From CADEED01 sp039931065 (GTDB lineage: Bacteria; Pseudomonadota; Gammaproteobacteria; Steroidobacterales; Steroidobacteraceae), in assembly GCA_039931065.1 (NCBI GenBank), contig JBDTSP010000012.1, positions 62,001 through 126,000 of the forward strand: a stretch of 64,000 bases of DNA, given 5' to 3'. Under the pieces are notes generated by a model. It was not told where the DNA came from and did no database searches. It saw only the letters and a list, made by a program, of their open reading frames with translations. The stretch's first letter is position 1. Each line of letters begins with the position of its first letter. Of this stretch, positions 45,366 through 54,747 are shown one piece after another. Made by a program: the position numbers and the translations under genes.

Positions 45366-47465
45366 GTGGCAACGCCGGCGCCACACGTCACGCCTCTCGA
45401 GCAACGACCCGTTGCCTCGTTGCGTGGCGTGGGTCCCGCACTGGCTGAAAAACTCGAGAAGCTCGGTGTCACGCAGGTGCAGGACCTGTTGTTCGTCCTG
45501 CCCTCGCGATACGAAGATCGCACGCAGATCTGCGAGATCGGTGCCATCCGTCACGGCATGCGTGCAGTGGTCGAAGGCGAGGTTCAGCTCACCGAAGTCG
45601 CCTACCGGCGCCGGCGCCAGCTGTTGTGCCGCATCACCGACGGCACCGGCTCGCTCACGTTGCGATTCTTCTATTTCTCCGGCGCGCAGCAGGCCGGGCT
45701 CGCGCGCGGCACGCGCCTGCGTTGTTTCGGCGAAGTTCGACGCGGCCCGCTAGGGCTCGAGATCGTCCACCCCGAATACCGGCGCATCGCGGAAGTATCC
45801 GAGGCACTCGAAGAAGTGCTCACGCCTATCTATCCGACCACCGAGGGTGTGCCACAGGCACGGCTGCGCTCGTTGATCGACCTCGCGCTGCAGGAGGCGG
45901 CGAGATCCGGTGTACGCGACTGGATTCCGCCGGCGATGTTGGCCGCGCTCGAGTTGCCGACGCTGGTCGATGCGTTGTCGATGATGCATCGGCCGCCGCG
46001 CGACGCCCATCTCGGCGAATTGCTGAGCGGCCGTCATCCCGCGCAACGGCGGCTCGCGTTCGAAGAACTTCTCGCCCACCAGCTGTCGTTGCGCCTGTTG
46101 CGGCAGACGATCAAGGCGGATCCGGCCGAGCCGCTGCGCGACCCGGGCGAACTCGAGCAACGGCTGTTGAAATCGCTGCCGTTCGCGCTCACCGGTGCGC
46201 AGCGCCGCACGCTCGACGAAGTCGATCGCGACCTTTCGGCCGACCGGCCGATGGTGCGGCTGGTGCAGGGCGATGTGGGCTGCGGGAAAACGATCGTCGC
46301 CGCCGCCGCGGCGGCTCGTGCCGTCGGCTCCGGGTTGCAGGCGGCCTTGATGGCGCCCACCGAGTTGCTGGCGGAACAACATGCGAAGAATTTCGAGCAA
46401 TGGTTCCGCCCGCTCGGGATTCCCGTGGCGTTGGTGACCGGTTCTTTGCCGGCGCGCACGCGACGCAGCGCGCTCGAGGCGGTGGCCAGCGGCGAAATAA
46501 AACTGGTCGTCGGCACCCATGCGTTGTTTCAGGAAGCCATGGATTTCGAACGGCTCGGGCTGGTCATCGTCGATGAGCAACATCGCTTCGGTGTGCAGCA
46601 GCGACTGGCGCTGCGCGAGAAGGGCGCGCGTGGCGGGCAGTTGCCGCACCAGCTGATCATGACGGCGACACCCATTCCACGCACGCTGGCCATGACCGCC
46701 TATGCCGATCTAGATGTCTCGGTGATCGATGAGTTGCCGCCCGGCCGAACGCCGGTGAAGACGGTCGTGTTGCCCGAGAGCCGCCGCGACGAGATCGTGC
46801 AGCGTATTCACCGCCAGGTACTCGAAGGTAGACAGGCGTACTGGGTCTGTCCGCTCATCGAGGAATCCGAAGAGCTGCGTTACCAGGCCGCCGAAGAAAC
46901 CGCCGCCGCGCTGGCGGAGGCGTTGCCCGAGGTGCGGGTCGGTCTCGTGCACGGGCGCATGCCGGCACGCGAGAAGGAACGCGGGATGTACGCGTTCAAG
47001 GCCGGCACGATCGGGTTGTTGGTCGCGACCACCGTGATCGAAGTCGGGGTCGACGTACCGAACGCCACGCTGATGGTCATCGAAAACGCCGAACGCATGG
47101 GGCTCGCGCAACTTCACCAGCTGCGCGGCCGGGTCGGTCGCGGCGCGCATGAGAGTCACTGCGTGCTGCTGTATGGCGGCAAACTGAGCGAGATGGCGCG
47201 CGCGCGGCTGGCGGCGATTCGCGAAACCAACGACGGCTTCGTGATCGCGCGCCGCGATCTCGAATTGCGAGGTCCCGGCGAATTGCTCGGCACCCGCCAG
47301 ACGGGTCTTGCCGAAATGCGGGTCGCCGATCTCATGCGCGATTCGGACCTGTTGCCGGAGGTGCAGTCAGCCGCCGAGGAGCTGCTCAGACATAATCCTG
47401 AGGCGGTACGCGGACTTACGCGCCGTTGGATCGGCTCCGGTGAGCGTTACGGCCGTATCGGTTAG
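45366..47465 (+). CDS. recG: ATP-dependent DNA helicase RecG
   Basis: Reverses and restarts stalled forks and branch-migrates Holliday junctions. 699 residues: a wedge/OB domain (RYEDRTQICEIG), Walker A QGDVGCGKT, helicase motif II VIVDEQHRFG, motif III TATPIPRT, and motif VI QLRGRVGRG. The start is set at GTG 45366, 16 bases after ridA; the upstream frame is a shadow of ridA. Confidence 0.97.
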   Translation: MATPAPHVTPLEQRPVASLRGVGPALAEKLEKLGVTQVQDLLFVLPSRYEDRTQICEIGAIRHGMRAVVEGEVQLTEVAYRRRRQLLCRITDGTGSLTLRFFYFSGAQQAGLARGTRLRCFGEVRRGPLGLEIVHPEYRRIAEVSEALEEVLTPIYPTTEGVPQARLRSLIDLALQEAARSGVRDWIPPAMLAALELPTLVDALSMMHRPPRDAHLGELLSGRHPAQRRLAFEELLAHQLSLRLLRQTIKADPAEPLRDPGELEQRLLKSLPFALTGAQRRTLDEVDRDLSADRPMVRLVQGDVGCGKTIVAAAAAARAVGSGLQAALMAPTELLAEQHAKNFEQWFRPLGIPVALVTGSLPARTRRSALEAVASGEIKLVVGTHALFQEAMDFERLGLVIVDEQHRFGVQQRLALREKGARGGQLPHQLIMTATPIPRTLAMTAYADLDVSVIDELPPGRTPVKTVVLPESRRDEIVQRIHRQVLEGRQAYWVCPLIEESEELRYQAAEETAAALAEALPEVRVGLVHGRMPAREKERGMYAFKAGTIGLLVATTVIEVGVDVPNATLMVIENAERMGLAQLHQLRGRVGRGAHESHCVLLYGGKLSEMARARLAAIRETNDGFVIARRDLELRGPGELLGTRQTGLAEMRVADLMRDSDLLPEVQSAAEELLRHNPEAVRGLTRRWIGSGERYGRIG

Positions 47466-47518
47466 TGCCTGGGTTCGCGTTTCACTCATATAGATAAGAA
47501 TGACCGTTGAGCTCCAAA

Positions 47519-47533
47519 TGCGAATCATTTACA
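47519..47533. promoter_or_regulatory. Fur-box-like palindrome upstream of tonB
   Basis: TGCGAAT-C-ATTTACA fits the 7-1-7 Fur operator (TGATAAT-n-ATTATCA) with five of seven matches in each half. It ends 16 bases before the tonB start, where repressor binding would block transcription. Confidence 0.55.
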
Positions 47534-47549
47534 TTCGTGCTCTACCCGT

Positions 47550-48245
47550 ATGGCTGTCCAGATCATCAATGAGATGCCCGACGTCGAGGTTCACCGTGGT
47601 GAACCCGTCAGGGAGTTCCTGCGCGATCTGAATTTGCAGCGCCCGGTGCCGGCGCCGAAGTCGCGTCTGTCCGGTCGCGCGCTGATCCTCGCGGCGACCA
47701 TCGCGTTACATGTCATCGGACTCATCGCGTTCACCCAGACGCAGATGTACCAGCGCGTCACGGAAGAACCCGCGCCCATCGTCGCCTCGCTCATCGAAGC
47801 GCCCGCGCAAGCGGAAGACACGCCGCCGCAATACACGCCGCCGCCGCTCAACGTGGTCTATTCGCTGCCGGCTCCCATCGACATCTCCATCGAAACCGAA
47901 AGCATCACGGTTCCGGAGCCGACGACCATCCCGATTTCTTCCCCCGCTTCGACCGCCGCTCCGCCGATGATCGACTCGGTGGAATACGTGCAGGCACCGC
48001 CGCCGGTGTATCCGCGCGAGTCCCAGCGCAAGCGCGAACACGGCACCGTGGTGCTGCGCGTGCTGGTCGATGCGCTCGGACGTCCCGCGCAGATCCAGAT
48101 CGAACACTCGAGCGGACATTCGCGCCTCGATACCGCCGCGCGCGACGCCGTCGCAAAATTCCTGTTCCGGCCGTATGTGGTCGATGGCGTCGCGAGGCCC
48201 GCGCAGGTCCTCATCCCCATCGGATTCGAACCGCGCGCCAGCTGA
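47550..48245 (+). CDS. tonB: TonB energy-transducing protein
   Basis: 231 residues: a 44-residue cytosolic start, one membrane span (ALILAATIALHVIGLIAFT), a Pro-rich periplasmic spacer (about 75-150), and the C-terminal TonB domain (PPPVYPRESQRKREHGTVVLRV and SSGHSRLDTAARDAV). It transmits proton-motive force to outer-membrane receptors. ExbB and ExbD are not in the window. The upstream Fur-like site suggests iron control. Confidence 0.94.
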   Translation: MAVQIINEMPDVEVHRGEPVREFLRDLNLQRPVPAPKSRLSGRALILAATIALHVIGLIAFTQTQMYQRVTEEPAPIVASLIEAPAQAEDTPPQYTPPPLNVVYSLPAPIDISIETESITVPEPTTIPISSPASTAAPPMIDSVEYVQAPPPVYPRESQRKREHGTVVLRVLVDALGRPAQIQIEHSSGHSRLDTAARDAVAKFLFRPYVVDGVARPAQVLIPIGFEPRAS

Positions 48246-48274
48246 CCGCCCGCGGCGCGTTATGATCCGCGCCA

Positions 48275-49210
48275 GTGGCTAACCAGCTCCTGACCGATTT
48301 CGACTTCACGCCGCCGCCATCGAGCGCGCGCCTGACTGCGTTGCGTTATTCGCGGCGCATCCAGGACCTCATCGAACTCGCGCGTCTGCACCGGCTGATC
48401 GGCATCTGGCTGCTGCTCTGGCCGGTGTTGTGGGCGGTGTGGATCGCCGGCGGCTCGCATCCGAGCCCCACGGTCGTCGTGATCTTCGTGCTGGGCACCG
48501 TCGCCATGCGTTCCGCCGGCTGCGTGATCAACGATCTGTTCGACCGCGACTTCGACCCGTTCGTGAAGCGCACCCGCGACCGTCCCGTCGCATCGCGCCG
48601 CATTTCGCCGGCCGAGGCCGTGGTGTGGTTCCTCGCGCTGATCGGCGCGGCACTGGCGCTGGTGCTGCAGCTGGATCCGACGACCATTCACATGTCGGTG
48701 TACGGCGCGATACTCGCCGTCACCTATCCACTGTTCAAACGCTTTTTTCCGCTGCCGCAGTTCTACCTGGGAGTGGCGTTCAGCTGGGGCGTGCCGATGG
48801 CCTTCAATGCGCAGACGGGCAACATTCCGCGCGTCGCGTGGATACTTTTCTTCGCCGGGATCATCTGGGCCGCCATCTACGACACGATGTACGCCATGGT
48901 CGATCGCGACGACGATCTGAAGATAGGCATCAAATCGAGCGCCATCGTGTTCGGCGACATGGACAAGGTCATCGTCGGCATGTTGCAGGTGCTGATGTTG
49001 TTCGCGCTGTACCTGGTCGGCACGAACATGGAGTTCGGTTACTGGTACAACGCCGGGCTCGTGGGCGCGGCGGTGTTCTTCGCCTGGCAACAGTGGTTGA
49101 TTCGCAAGCGCCAGCCCGAAGCCTGTTTCGCGGCGTTTCTGAACAACCAGTACGTCGGGTTGTCGGTGTTCGCCGGCATCTTCCTCGAATACGCGTTCCG
49201 TACCGGCTAG
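48275..49210 (+). CDS. ubiA: 4-hydroxybenzoate polyprenyltransferase
   Basis: An integral membrane enzyme that attaches the prenyl tail in ubiquinone synthesis. 311 residues with eight or nine spans and both Asp-rich motifs: NDLFDRDFDPFVKRT and DTMYAMVDRDDDLKIG. It starts with GTG at 48275. It follows tonB by 29 bases and may be cotranscribed with it, though no functional link is known. Confidence 0.96.
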   Translation: MANQLLTDFDFTPPPSSARLTALRYSRRIQDLIELARLHRLIGIWLLLWPVLWAVWIAGGSHPSPTVVVIFVLGTVAMRSAGCVINDLFDRDFDPFVKRTRDRPVASRRISPAEAVVWFLALIGAALALVLQLDPTTIHMSVYGAILAVTYPLFKRFFPLPQFYLGVAFSWGVPMAFNAQTGNIPRVAWILFFAGIIWAAIYDTMYAMVDRDDDLKIGIKSSAIVFGDMDKVIVGMLQVLMLFALYLVGTNMEFGYWYNAGLVGAAVFFAWQQWLIRKRQPEACFAAFLNNQYVGLSVFAGIFLEYAFRTG

Positions 49211-49455
49211 CGCGCAACCAGCGCGACGCGAAAGCCCCGATTGGCGCTGACTTCCATCGGTGGGTTACCCGCGCGGCTGGCCGCACGTTCAGCGACCGCG
49301 AAAGTGCTGTCGACTCAGTTCCGCTGCTTACCGCTCGCGACCGGATCGGTGTGAATGCTCCAGTCCGCGTCGAGGTCGACGCGGGTCGCGCCACTGGCGC
49401 CGCCACAAGCCAGCAGCAGCGCCAAACTCGCGATCCTGGTAGTTAGTCTGTTCAT
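49207..49455 (-). pseudogene. Broken exported protein with an in-frame TGA
   Basis: Starting at the ATG of MNRLTTRIASLALLLACGG there is a signal peptide, then RVDLDADWSIHTDPVASGKQRN, which resembles the start of exported family 2 glycoside hydrolases. A TGA follows (49315-49317). In the same frame the sequence continues VDSTFAVAERAASRAGNPP and ends GFRVALVAR, like the C-terminus of formylglycine-generating-enzyme domains. The whole is only 83 codons, so it looks like the remnant of one or two larger genes joined by deletion. It sits between ubiA and the galactose cluster. A real short peptide (46 residues) is possible but less likely. Confidence 0.4.
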
Positions 49456-49528
49456 GGCATCACCATTCCGCCGTCGAGCGTCACCGCCTTGCGCATGGCT
49501 TCCATGCGCTTGCGCCCCCTCGGGCTGA

Positions 49529-50458
49529 TCAATCGATGAAGGGCTCGACATTCTCGCGCTCGCCGATCAGGAACGCATCGGCCACCAGTTGCATCGGCCG
49601 CCAGTCGACTTCCGACGCGCCGCCCGCGCAGAGATCCGCGAAACGTGCGTAGAGCCGCGCGTACTCGCCGCGCAGGTCGGCCGGTTCCTGCTGCGCCCCG
49701 TCGATGGAGAACTGGCTGCCACCCATCGAAAGTTTGAGCGTGCCCTGATCGGTTTCGAGTTCGATGTCCCAGGTCTGCACGCCGGTATGGCGGAAATCGA
49801 ACTCCGCATCGATGGCCACACCGTCCTCGGTGCGCAATTTCAGATCGACGGCGATGGGCGCCTGCTTGTTGGCCGGGAACTTGAGGTGCGCGGAAGTCAC
49901 CAGCACTTCGGCCGACAGGATTTCGGTCAACATCGACAACGCATTGATGCCGGGATCGAACACGCCATAACCACCGGCTTCCCAGATCCACTGCTGGCCC
50001 GGATGCCAGATACGAACGTCTTCCTTCCAAACGATGCGGCCGCGCTTGAGTGTGCGTTTGCGAAACCATTCACGGGCCGGCGGCACGCCGGCGGCGAAAC
50101 GCGAATGCCAGGTCTGGAACAAGGTGGGGCCGAGGCGTGCGGCCTGCGCGGCCAGCAAGGCAATCTCGCGCGTGGTCGTGGCCGGCGGTTTTTCCAGCAA
50201 AACGTGTTTCCCCGCCTCGAGTGCGAGCGCCGCGGCGGAAAAATGCGCCTGGGGCGGCGTGCAGATGGCGATGCAGTCGATGTCCGGCCGGCCGGAAAGC
50301 ATCGAGGGCAGGTCGGCGAAATTCGCGACACCATCCACCTGCGTATTGCGGCTGGCGCAGGCGACCAACTCGAAGCGCTCACTCGCCTGCATGACCGGGA
50401 TGTGCTGGTCCCGCGCGATTTTCCCGACGCCAATCAGACCCACGCGCAGCCGTCGCAT
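49529..50458 (-). CDS. Gfo/Idh/MocA oxidoreductase, probable D-galactose 1-dehydrogenase
   Basis: 309 residues: an N-terminal Rossmann fold with GLIGVGKIARDQHIPV, the EKPPATT motif with the catalytic Lys, and the C-terminal sheet domain. The Gfo/Idh/MocA assignment is firm. Galactose as substrate is inferred from overall resemblance to bacterial D-galactose 1-dehydrogenases and from the divergent genes, which encode later steps of the oxidative (De Ley-Doudoroff) route. It would oxidise galactose to galactonolactone with NAD(P). Confidence 0.85.
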   Translation of the reverse strand: MRRLRVGLIGVGKIARDQHIPVMQASERFELVACASRNTQVDGVANFADLPSMLSGRPDIDCIAICTPPQAHFSAAALALEAGKHVLLEKPPATTTREIALLAAQAARLGPTLFQTWHSRFAAGVPPAREWFRKRTLKRGRIVWKEDVRIWHPGQQWIWEAGGYGVFDPGINALSMLTEILSAEVLVTSAHLKFPANKQAPIAVDLKLRTEDGVAIDAEFDFRHTGVQTWDIELETDQGTLKLSMGGSQFSIDGAQQEPADLRGEYARLYARFADLCAGGASEVDWRPMQLVADAFLIGERENVEPFID

Positions 50459-50683
50459 ATCCCAATCCCTCGTATGGTGCTATTTAAACTATCAAAGGTG
50501 GCCACAGCCGGCCGACGCGGGAATCTACCCTCGCGTACAGACATTGGACAGTGGCAGGACACGACAAGAAGTACTAGGCGCGTGCGCTTCAAGTAGGCAA
50601 CATGCCGCAGCGGCGCGCACCGCTTCGCGAGGGGCTATTCGGACAATGACCAGGATGATTCCGGCACGATGCGGTGGCTACTG

Positions 50684-51631
50684 ATGGCGCGCGCCAGCTT
50701 CATCGCGGGCGACTGGGGCACGAGCCAGCTGCGCCTCTACCTGTGCGACGCCGCTAACAACGTTCTCGAGACGCGCACCGGCCGTGGCGCGGCCGCCGCG
50801 CGTGGCGAACACGAGAAGGTGCTCGATGGCGAAATCGCCGCCTGGGAAACTTCCGCGGGGCCTCTGCCCATCGTGTTGTGCGGAATGATCGGTTCCAGCA
50901 TCGGCTGGGTGCAGGCTCCCTATCTACCCGCGCCGGCCGATCCGCAGCGTCTGGCGGCGGCCAGTGTGAGTCTGCGCGGCGGACGCGTTCGCATCGTACC
51001 GGGCGTGAGCTGCCGCAACCGGCTGGCGGCGCCCGACGTGATGCGCGGCGAGGAGACGCAGATCCTGGGCGCGCTGGTGCTCGACCCGCGCCTGCGCGCC
51101 GGCCAGCACCTGTTCTGTCTGCCCGGCACCCACACCAAGTGGGTGGTGGTGCGCGACGGCGCCATCACCGAATTCCTGACCGCGCCCACGGGCGAAATTT
51201 TCGACCTGCTGAACAAACACAGCGTGATGGTGCGCGACGGCACCGACGATTGCGCCATGAACGACAAAGCGTTCGAAGCCGCCTTGCAGCGCGTGCGCGC
51301 GCAACCTGGAGTGGAATTGCTGCACCGGATCTTCGAAGTCCGCAGCCGGCGGCTGCTGTCGGAGTTGCCGGCCGATGATGCCGCGAGCTACATGTCCGGG
51401 TTGCTGATCGGCAGCGACGTTGCCGGCGCCACGCGTCTGTTCGCGGATGAAACGCGTGGCAATACGGTTCACCTGATCGCCGCGCCAGGGCTGATACACG
51501 CCTATTCGACTGCGTTGCGCGCGTTCGGGCTCGCGCCCGGCGTCATCGATGGCGGGTCGGCGTCGATCGCGGGCCTCGCTGAAATCTTCCGCCTCTCGCA
51601 GTCGGCCGGAGCGCAACGTGCCGCCGGCTGA
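50684..51631 (+). CDS. dgoK: 2-dehydro-3-deoxygalactonokinase
   Basis: Phosphorylates 2-keto-3-deoxygalactonate. The DgoK fold is shown by GDWGTSQLRLYL (phosphate 1), GMIGSSIGW, LPGTHTKWV and the C-terminal GLAEI part. The ATG at 50684 (MARASFIAGDW) is preferred; one five codons upstream is possible. It overlaps the aldolase gene by 14 bases, so the two are coupled. First gene of the catabolic operon, divergent from the dehydrogenase; about 225 bases lie between them. Confidence 0.94.
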   Translation: MARASFIAGDWGTSQLRLYLCDAANNVLETRTGRGAAAARGEHEKVLDGEIAAWETSAGPLPIVLCGMIGSSIGWVQAPYLPAPADPQRLAAASVSLRGGRVRIVPGVSCRNRLAAPDVMRGEETQILGALVLDPRLRAGQHLFCLPGTHTKWVVVRDGAITEFLTAPTGEIFDLLNKHSVMVRDGTDDCAMNDKAFEAALQRVRAQPGVELLHRIFEVRSRRLLSELPADDAASYMSGLLIGSDVAGATRLFADETRGNTVHLIAAPGLIHAYSTALRAFGLAPGVIDGGSASIAGLAEIFRLSQSAGAQRAAG

Positions 51632-52250
51632 AGCAACGACACAAACCGCAACACCGGTCGTCGCGATCCTGCGCGGCCTCACACCCGAGCGCGCTTCATC
51701 CGTGGGCGCCGCCCTGCGCGGCGCCGGCATACGCATCCTCGAGGTGCCGCTCAATTCGCCCGAGCCTTACAAGAGCATCGAGATCCTGGCCGCCGAATCC
51801 GGCAGCGATTGCCTGGTGGGCGCCGGCACCGTGCTCAGCGTCGAGCAGGTTGAACGCACATACCTGGCCGGCGGGCGGCTTATGGTTTCGCCCAACACCA
51901 ATCCGGTCGTCATCCGCGCGGCGCTCGCGCGCGGCATGCAGGTGATGCCGGGATTCGGTACGCCGAGCGAAGCGTTTGCCGCGGTTGCGGCGGGAGCGCA
52001 GATCCTCAAGCTTTTTCCCGCCGCAACCTACGGGCCGAAACATCTGCGCGCCTTGCGCGAAGTATTGCCCGCGGGCACTCAGGTCTATCCGGTGGGCGGC
52101 ATCGGCGCGGCGGATGTCGCGCCGTGGCTCGAAGCGGGCGCCGGCGGTTTCGGTTTTGGTTCGGAATTGTTCAAACCAGCATTCACGATAGAAGAAATAA
52201 CGGCGCGTGCCGTGCGGGTCATCGCGGCCCTCACGCAGCGACCGTCCTGA
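51618..52250 (+). CDS. dgoA: 2-dehydro-3-deoxy-6-phosphogalactonate aldolase
   Basis: Splits KDPGal to pyruvate and glyceraldehyde 3-phosphate. A 210-residue class I aldolase: PVVAILRGLTPE with the conserved Arg, EVPLNSPEPYKSIE, GAGTVLS, SPNTNP and the Schiff-base Lys in ILKLFPA. It starts with GTG at 51618, inside dgoK. The Asn-Ser-Pro at LNSPEP fits the galactose rather than the glucose (Eda) group. Confidence 0.94.
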   Translation: MPPAEATTQTATPVVAILRGLTPERASSVGAALRGAGIRILEVPLNSPEPYKSIEILAAESGSDCLVGAGTVLSVEQVERTYLAGGRLMVSPNTNPVVIRAALARGMQVMPGFGTPSEAFAAVAAGAQILKLFPAATYGPKHLRALREVLPAGTQVYPVGGIGAADVAPWLEAGAGGFGFGSELFKPAFTIEEITARAVRVIAALTQRPS

Positions 52251-52272
52251 CTTTCAAGCCCGGGGGATCAAG

Positions 52273-53835
52273 ATGACTCTATCCACACTCGATATCGCGA
52301 TCGTCGCGATCTACGCGGTTTTCATCTTCGTGCTGGCCCAATGGGTGTCGCGCGAGAAGGATCAACACCAGAAGAGCGCGCAGGATTATTTCCTTGCCTC
52401 GCGTGCGCTGCCCTGGTGGGCCATCGGCACTTCGCTGATCGCCGCGAATATTTCCGCCGAGCAGATCATCGGCATGTCGGGATCGGGCTACGTCATCGGT
52501 CTCGGCATTGCCTCCTACGAATGGATGGCCGCGATCACGCTGATCATCGTCGGCAAATTCTTCGTGCCGATCTTCCTCAAGAACGGCATCTACACCATGC
52601 CGGAATTCCTCGAGAAGCGTTACAGCCCCGGCGTGCGCACCGTCATGGCCATCTTCTGGCTGCTGCTGTACGTGTTCGTGAATCTCACCGCCATCCTGTG
52701 GCTTGGCGCGACCGCGGTGCATACGGTCACGGGCATGGACGTGCAGTGGGCGATCATCGCACTCGGCGTATTCGCCGGGGCCTACGCGTTGTACGGCGGC
52801 CTCAAGGCAGTCGCGCTCACCGACATCGTGCAAGTGTCGCTGCTGGTGATGGGTGGCCTGGTCATCAGCTACATTGCGCTCACGAAGATCGGCGACGGCC
52901 AGGGTCTCGTGCACGGCTTCACGCGCCTGACGACCGAACTGCCCGAGAAGTTCGACATGATCCTCTCGCCCGACAATCCCAACTACAAGGATCTGCCGGG
53001 CCTCGCGGTCATCCTCGGCGGCATGTGGGTGATGAACGTTTCGTACTGGGGCTTCAACCAGTACATCATCCAGCGCGCGCTCGGCGCCAAAAGCATTCGC
53101 GAAGCCCAGAAGGGCATCGTGCTCGCGGCATTCCTGAAGTTGTTGATGCCGGTGATCATCGTGTTGCCGGGCATCGCGGCCGTCATCCTCGCGCCGAATC
53201 TCGAGCGGCCCGACGAGGCGTACCCGCACCTGATGGCGATGTTGCCCTCGGGCATCCTCGGCCTCGTGTTCGCAGCGCTGGTCGCGGCAATCGTTGCCTC
53301 GCTCGGATCGAAGATCAATTCGATCGCCACGATTTTCACGATGGATCTCTATCGGTCGTGGAATCCCGAGACGCCGACGCAGAAGCTGGTCGTGATCGGC
53401 CGCGTCGCGGCAGTGATTTCGCTCCTGATCGCCATCGCGATGGCGAAACCGCTGCTCGGCAATTTCCAGCAGGGCTTCCAGTACATCCAGGAGTTCACCG
53501 GCTTCTTCACGCCGGGCATCTGCGTGATCTTCCTGCTCGGCATGTTCTGGGAGCGCACCACGGCGACCGGCGCGATGGTCGCGGCTATCGGTTCATTCGT
53601 GTTGTCGCTCGCGCTGTGGCTGTGGTGGCCGGAGCTGCCGTTCATGAATCGCGTCGGCCTGGCGTTCCTGCTGTGCACCGCGGTCGCGGTGGCGCTGTCG
53701 CTGATGGAGAAACCCAGCCAGGCGGCGCTGCGCGTCGATCTGCGTAACATCGACTACTCGACGAGTGTCGGCTTCAACGCCGCCGCGCTCATCATCGTCG
53801 GCGTCCTGGTCGCGCTGTACGCGGTCTGGTGGTAG
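52273..53835 (+). CDS. Sodium/sugar symporter (SSS family)
   Basis: A 520-residue transporter with about 14 spans. Family marks are SAQDYFLASRALPWWAIGTSLIAANIS at the first spans and GFNQYIIQRALGAK midway. It resembles sodium/galactose or glucose transporters (SGLT type). The position between dgoA and the esterase suggests galactose uptake. GGGGGA lies six bases before the ATG. Confidence 0.92.
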   Translation: MTLSTLDIAIVAIYAVFIFVLAQWVSREKDQHQKSAQDYFLASRALPWWAIGTSLIAANISAEQIIGMSGSGYVIGLGIASYEWMAAITLIIVGKFFVPIFLKNGIYTMPEFLEKRYSPGVRTVMAIFWLLLYVFVNLTAILWLGATAVHTVTGMDVQWAIIALGVFAGAYALYGGLKAVALTDIVQVSLLVMGGLVISYIALTKIGDGQGLVHGFTRLTTELPEKFDMILSPDNPNYKDLPGLAVILGGMWVMNVSYWGFNQYIIQRALGAKSIREAQKGIVLAAFLKLLMPVIIVLPGIAAVILAPNLERPDEAYPHLMAMLPSGILGLVFAALVAAIVASLGSKINSIATIFTMDLYRSWNPETPTQKLVVIGRVAAVISLLIAIAMAKPLLGNFQQGFQYIQEFTGFFTPGICVIFLLGMFWERTTATGAMVAAIGSFVLSLALWLWWPELPFMNRVGLAFLLCTAVAVALSLMEKPSQAALRVDLRNIDYSTSVGFNAAALIIVGVLVALYAVWW

Positions 53836-54698
53836 CCGTGCGCGCAGCGTTCGTGCTGGTCGCCGGCTTGCTGCTCGCGCAGCTGGCCGGCGCCGCTTCG
53901 CCTGCGGTCGAAACCCTGTTGTTGTGGCCGGGCGGCGCGCCCGGCGCGGCCGCCAGTGGCGGCGACGAAACGGTGCGCGTGACGGAGCAAGGTGAACACG
54001 TGGTCTCGAACGTGCACCGGCCGACCATCGCGGTCTATCTACCTTCGAAGAAGCTCGCGACCGGCGCGGCCGTGGTGGTGGTGCCCGGCGGCGGCCATCG
54101 CGAGTTGTGGATGGATCACGAGGGTTACAACATCGCGAAGTTCCTGAATACCCAGGGCATCGCGGCGTTCGTGCTGAAATACCGGCTGGCGCGCGCGCCG
54201 AACTCCACCTACTCGATCGATGGCGATGCGTTGAACGACCTCAAACGCGCGTTACGCACGGTGCGGGCCCGTGCCTCCGGCTGGTCCGTCGATCCGCACA
54301 AGGTGGGAGTCATCGGCTTCTCCGCCGGTGGACAATTGGCCGCGCTTGGCGCCACGCGTTCCGACGCCGGCGATGCGAACGCGACTGACGCAATCGAGAA
54401 GCAGGGCTCACGTCCGGATTTCGTCGGGCTGGTCTACCCGGGCACGTGGCCCGATCTCAAACTCGCGGATGACACGCCGCCGATGTTCCTGCTGTGCGGC
54501 GGCGACGACCGCCCGGAAGTGGTCACCGCCATCACGCATATCTATTTATCGCTGCGCGAGAACAAGGTGCCGGCCGAGCTGCACCTGTATGACCGCGTCG
54601 CGCACGGCTTCGGGCTGCGCGCCAGCAACAAGGGGCCGATCTCGGCCTGGCCGCAGCAGTTCGTGGACTGGATTGGACCGACACTGGCCGCGCGCTGA
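53829..54698 (+). CDS. Exported alpha/beta hydrolase (acetyl-esterase-like)
   Basis: A 289-residue protein with a signal peptide (AAFVLVAGLLLAQLAGA). It has the oxyanion region VVPGGGHRELW, the nucleophile motif GFSAGG, and a plausible Asp (LCGGDDRPE) and His (RVAHGFGLR). It fits the BD-FAE/acetyl-xylan-esterase-like group that removes acyl groups from sugars. GTG 53829 overlaps the symporter stop by seven bases; a GTG three codons further on is equally possible. In this operon it may deacetylate galactose-containing oligomers before uptake. Confidence 0.88.
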   Translation: MVAVRAAFVLVAGLLLAQLAGAASPAVETLLLWPGGAPGAAASGGDETVRVTEQGEHVVSNVHRPTIAVYLPSKKLATGAAVVVVPGGGHRELWMDHEGYNIAKFLNTQGIAAFVLKYRLARAPNSTYSIDGDALNDLKRALRTVRARASGWSVDPHKVGVIGFSAGGQLAALGATRSDAGDANATDAIEKQGSRPDFVGLVYPGTWPDLKLADDTPPMFLLCGGDDRPEVVTAITHIYLSLRENKVPAELHLYDRVAHGFGLRASNKGPISAWPQQFVDWIGPTLAAR

Positions 54699-54714
54699 GC
54701 GCGGCCGCTCTTTA
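54697..54714 (+). terminator. GC-rich hairpin at the end of the galactose operon
   Basis: GAGC and GCTC pair around GCGGCC, starting in the stop codon of the hydrolase gene and followed by TTTACGG. The stem is short and the T-run weak. Confidence 0.35.
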
Positions 54715-54747
54715 CGGCGCGCGGATGGCGCGCAGCAACGGAGGGCT

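Noticed and set aside
49315..49317. In-frame TGA read as selenocysteine
   Set aside because: No selenocysteine insertion hairpin was seen after it and the two halves resemble unrelated families; gene decay is simpler.
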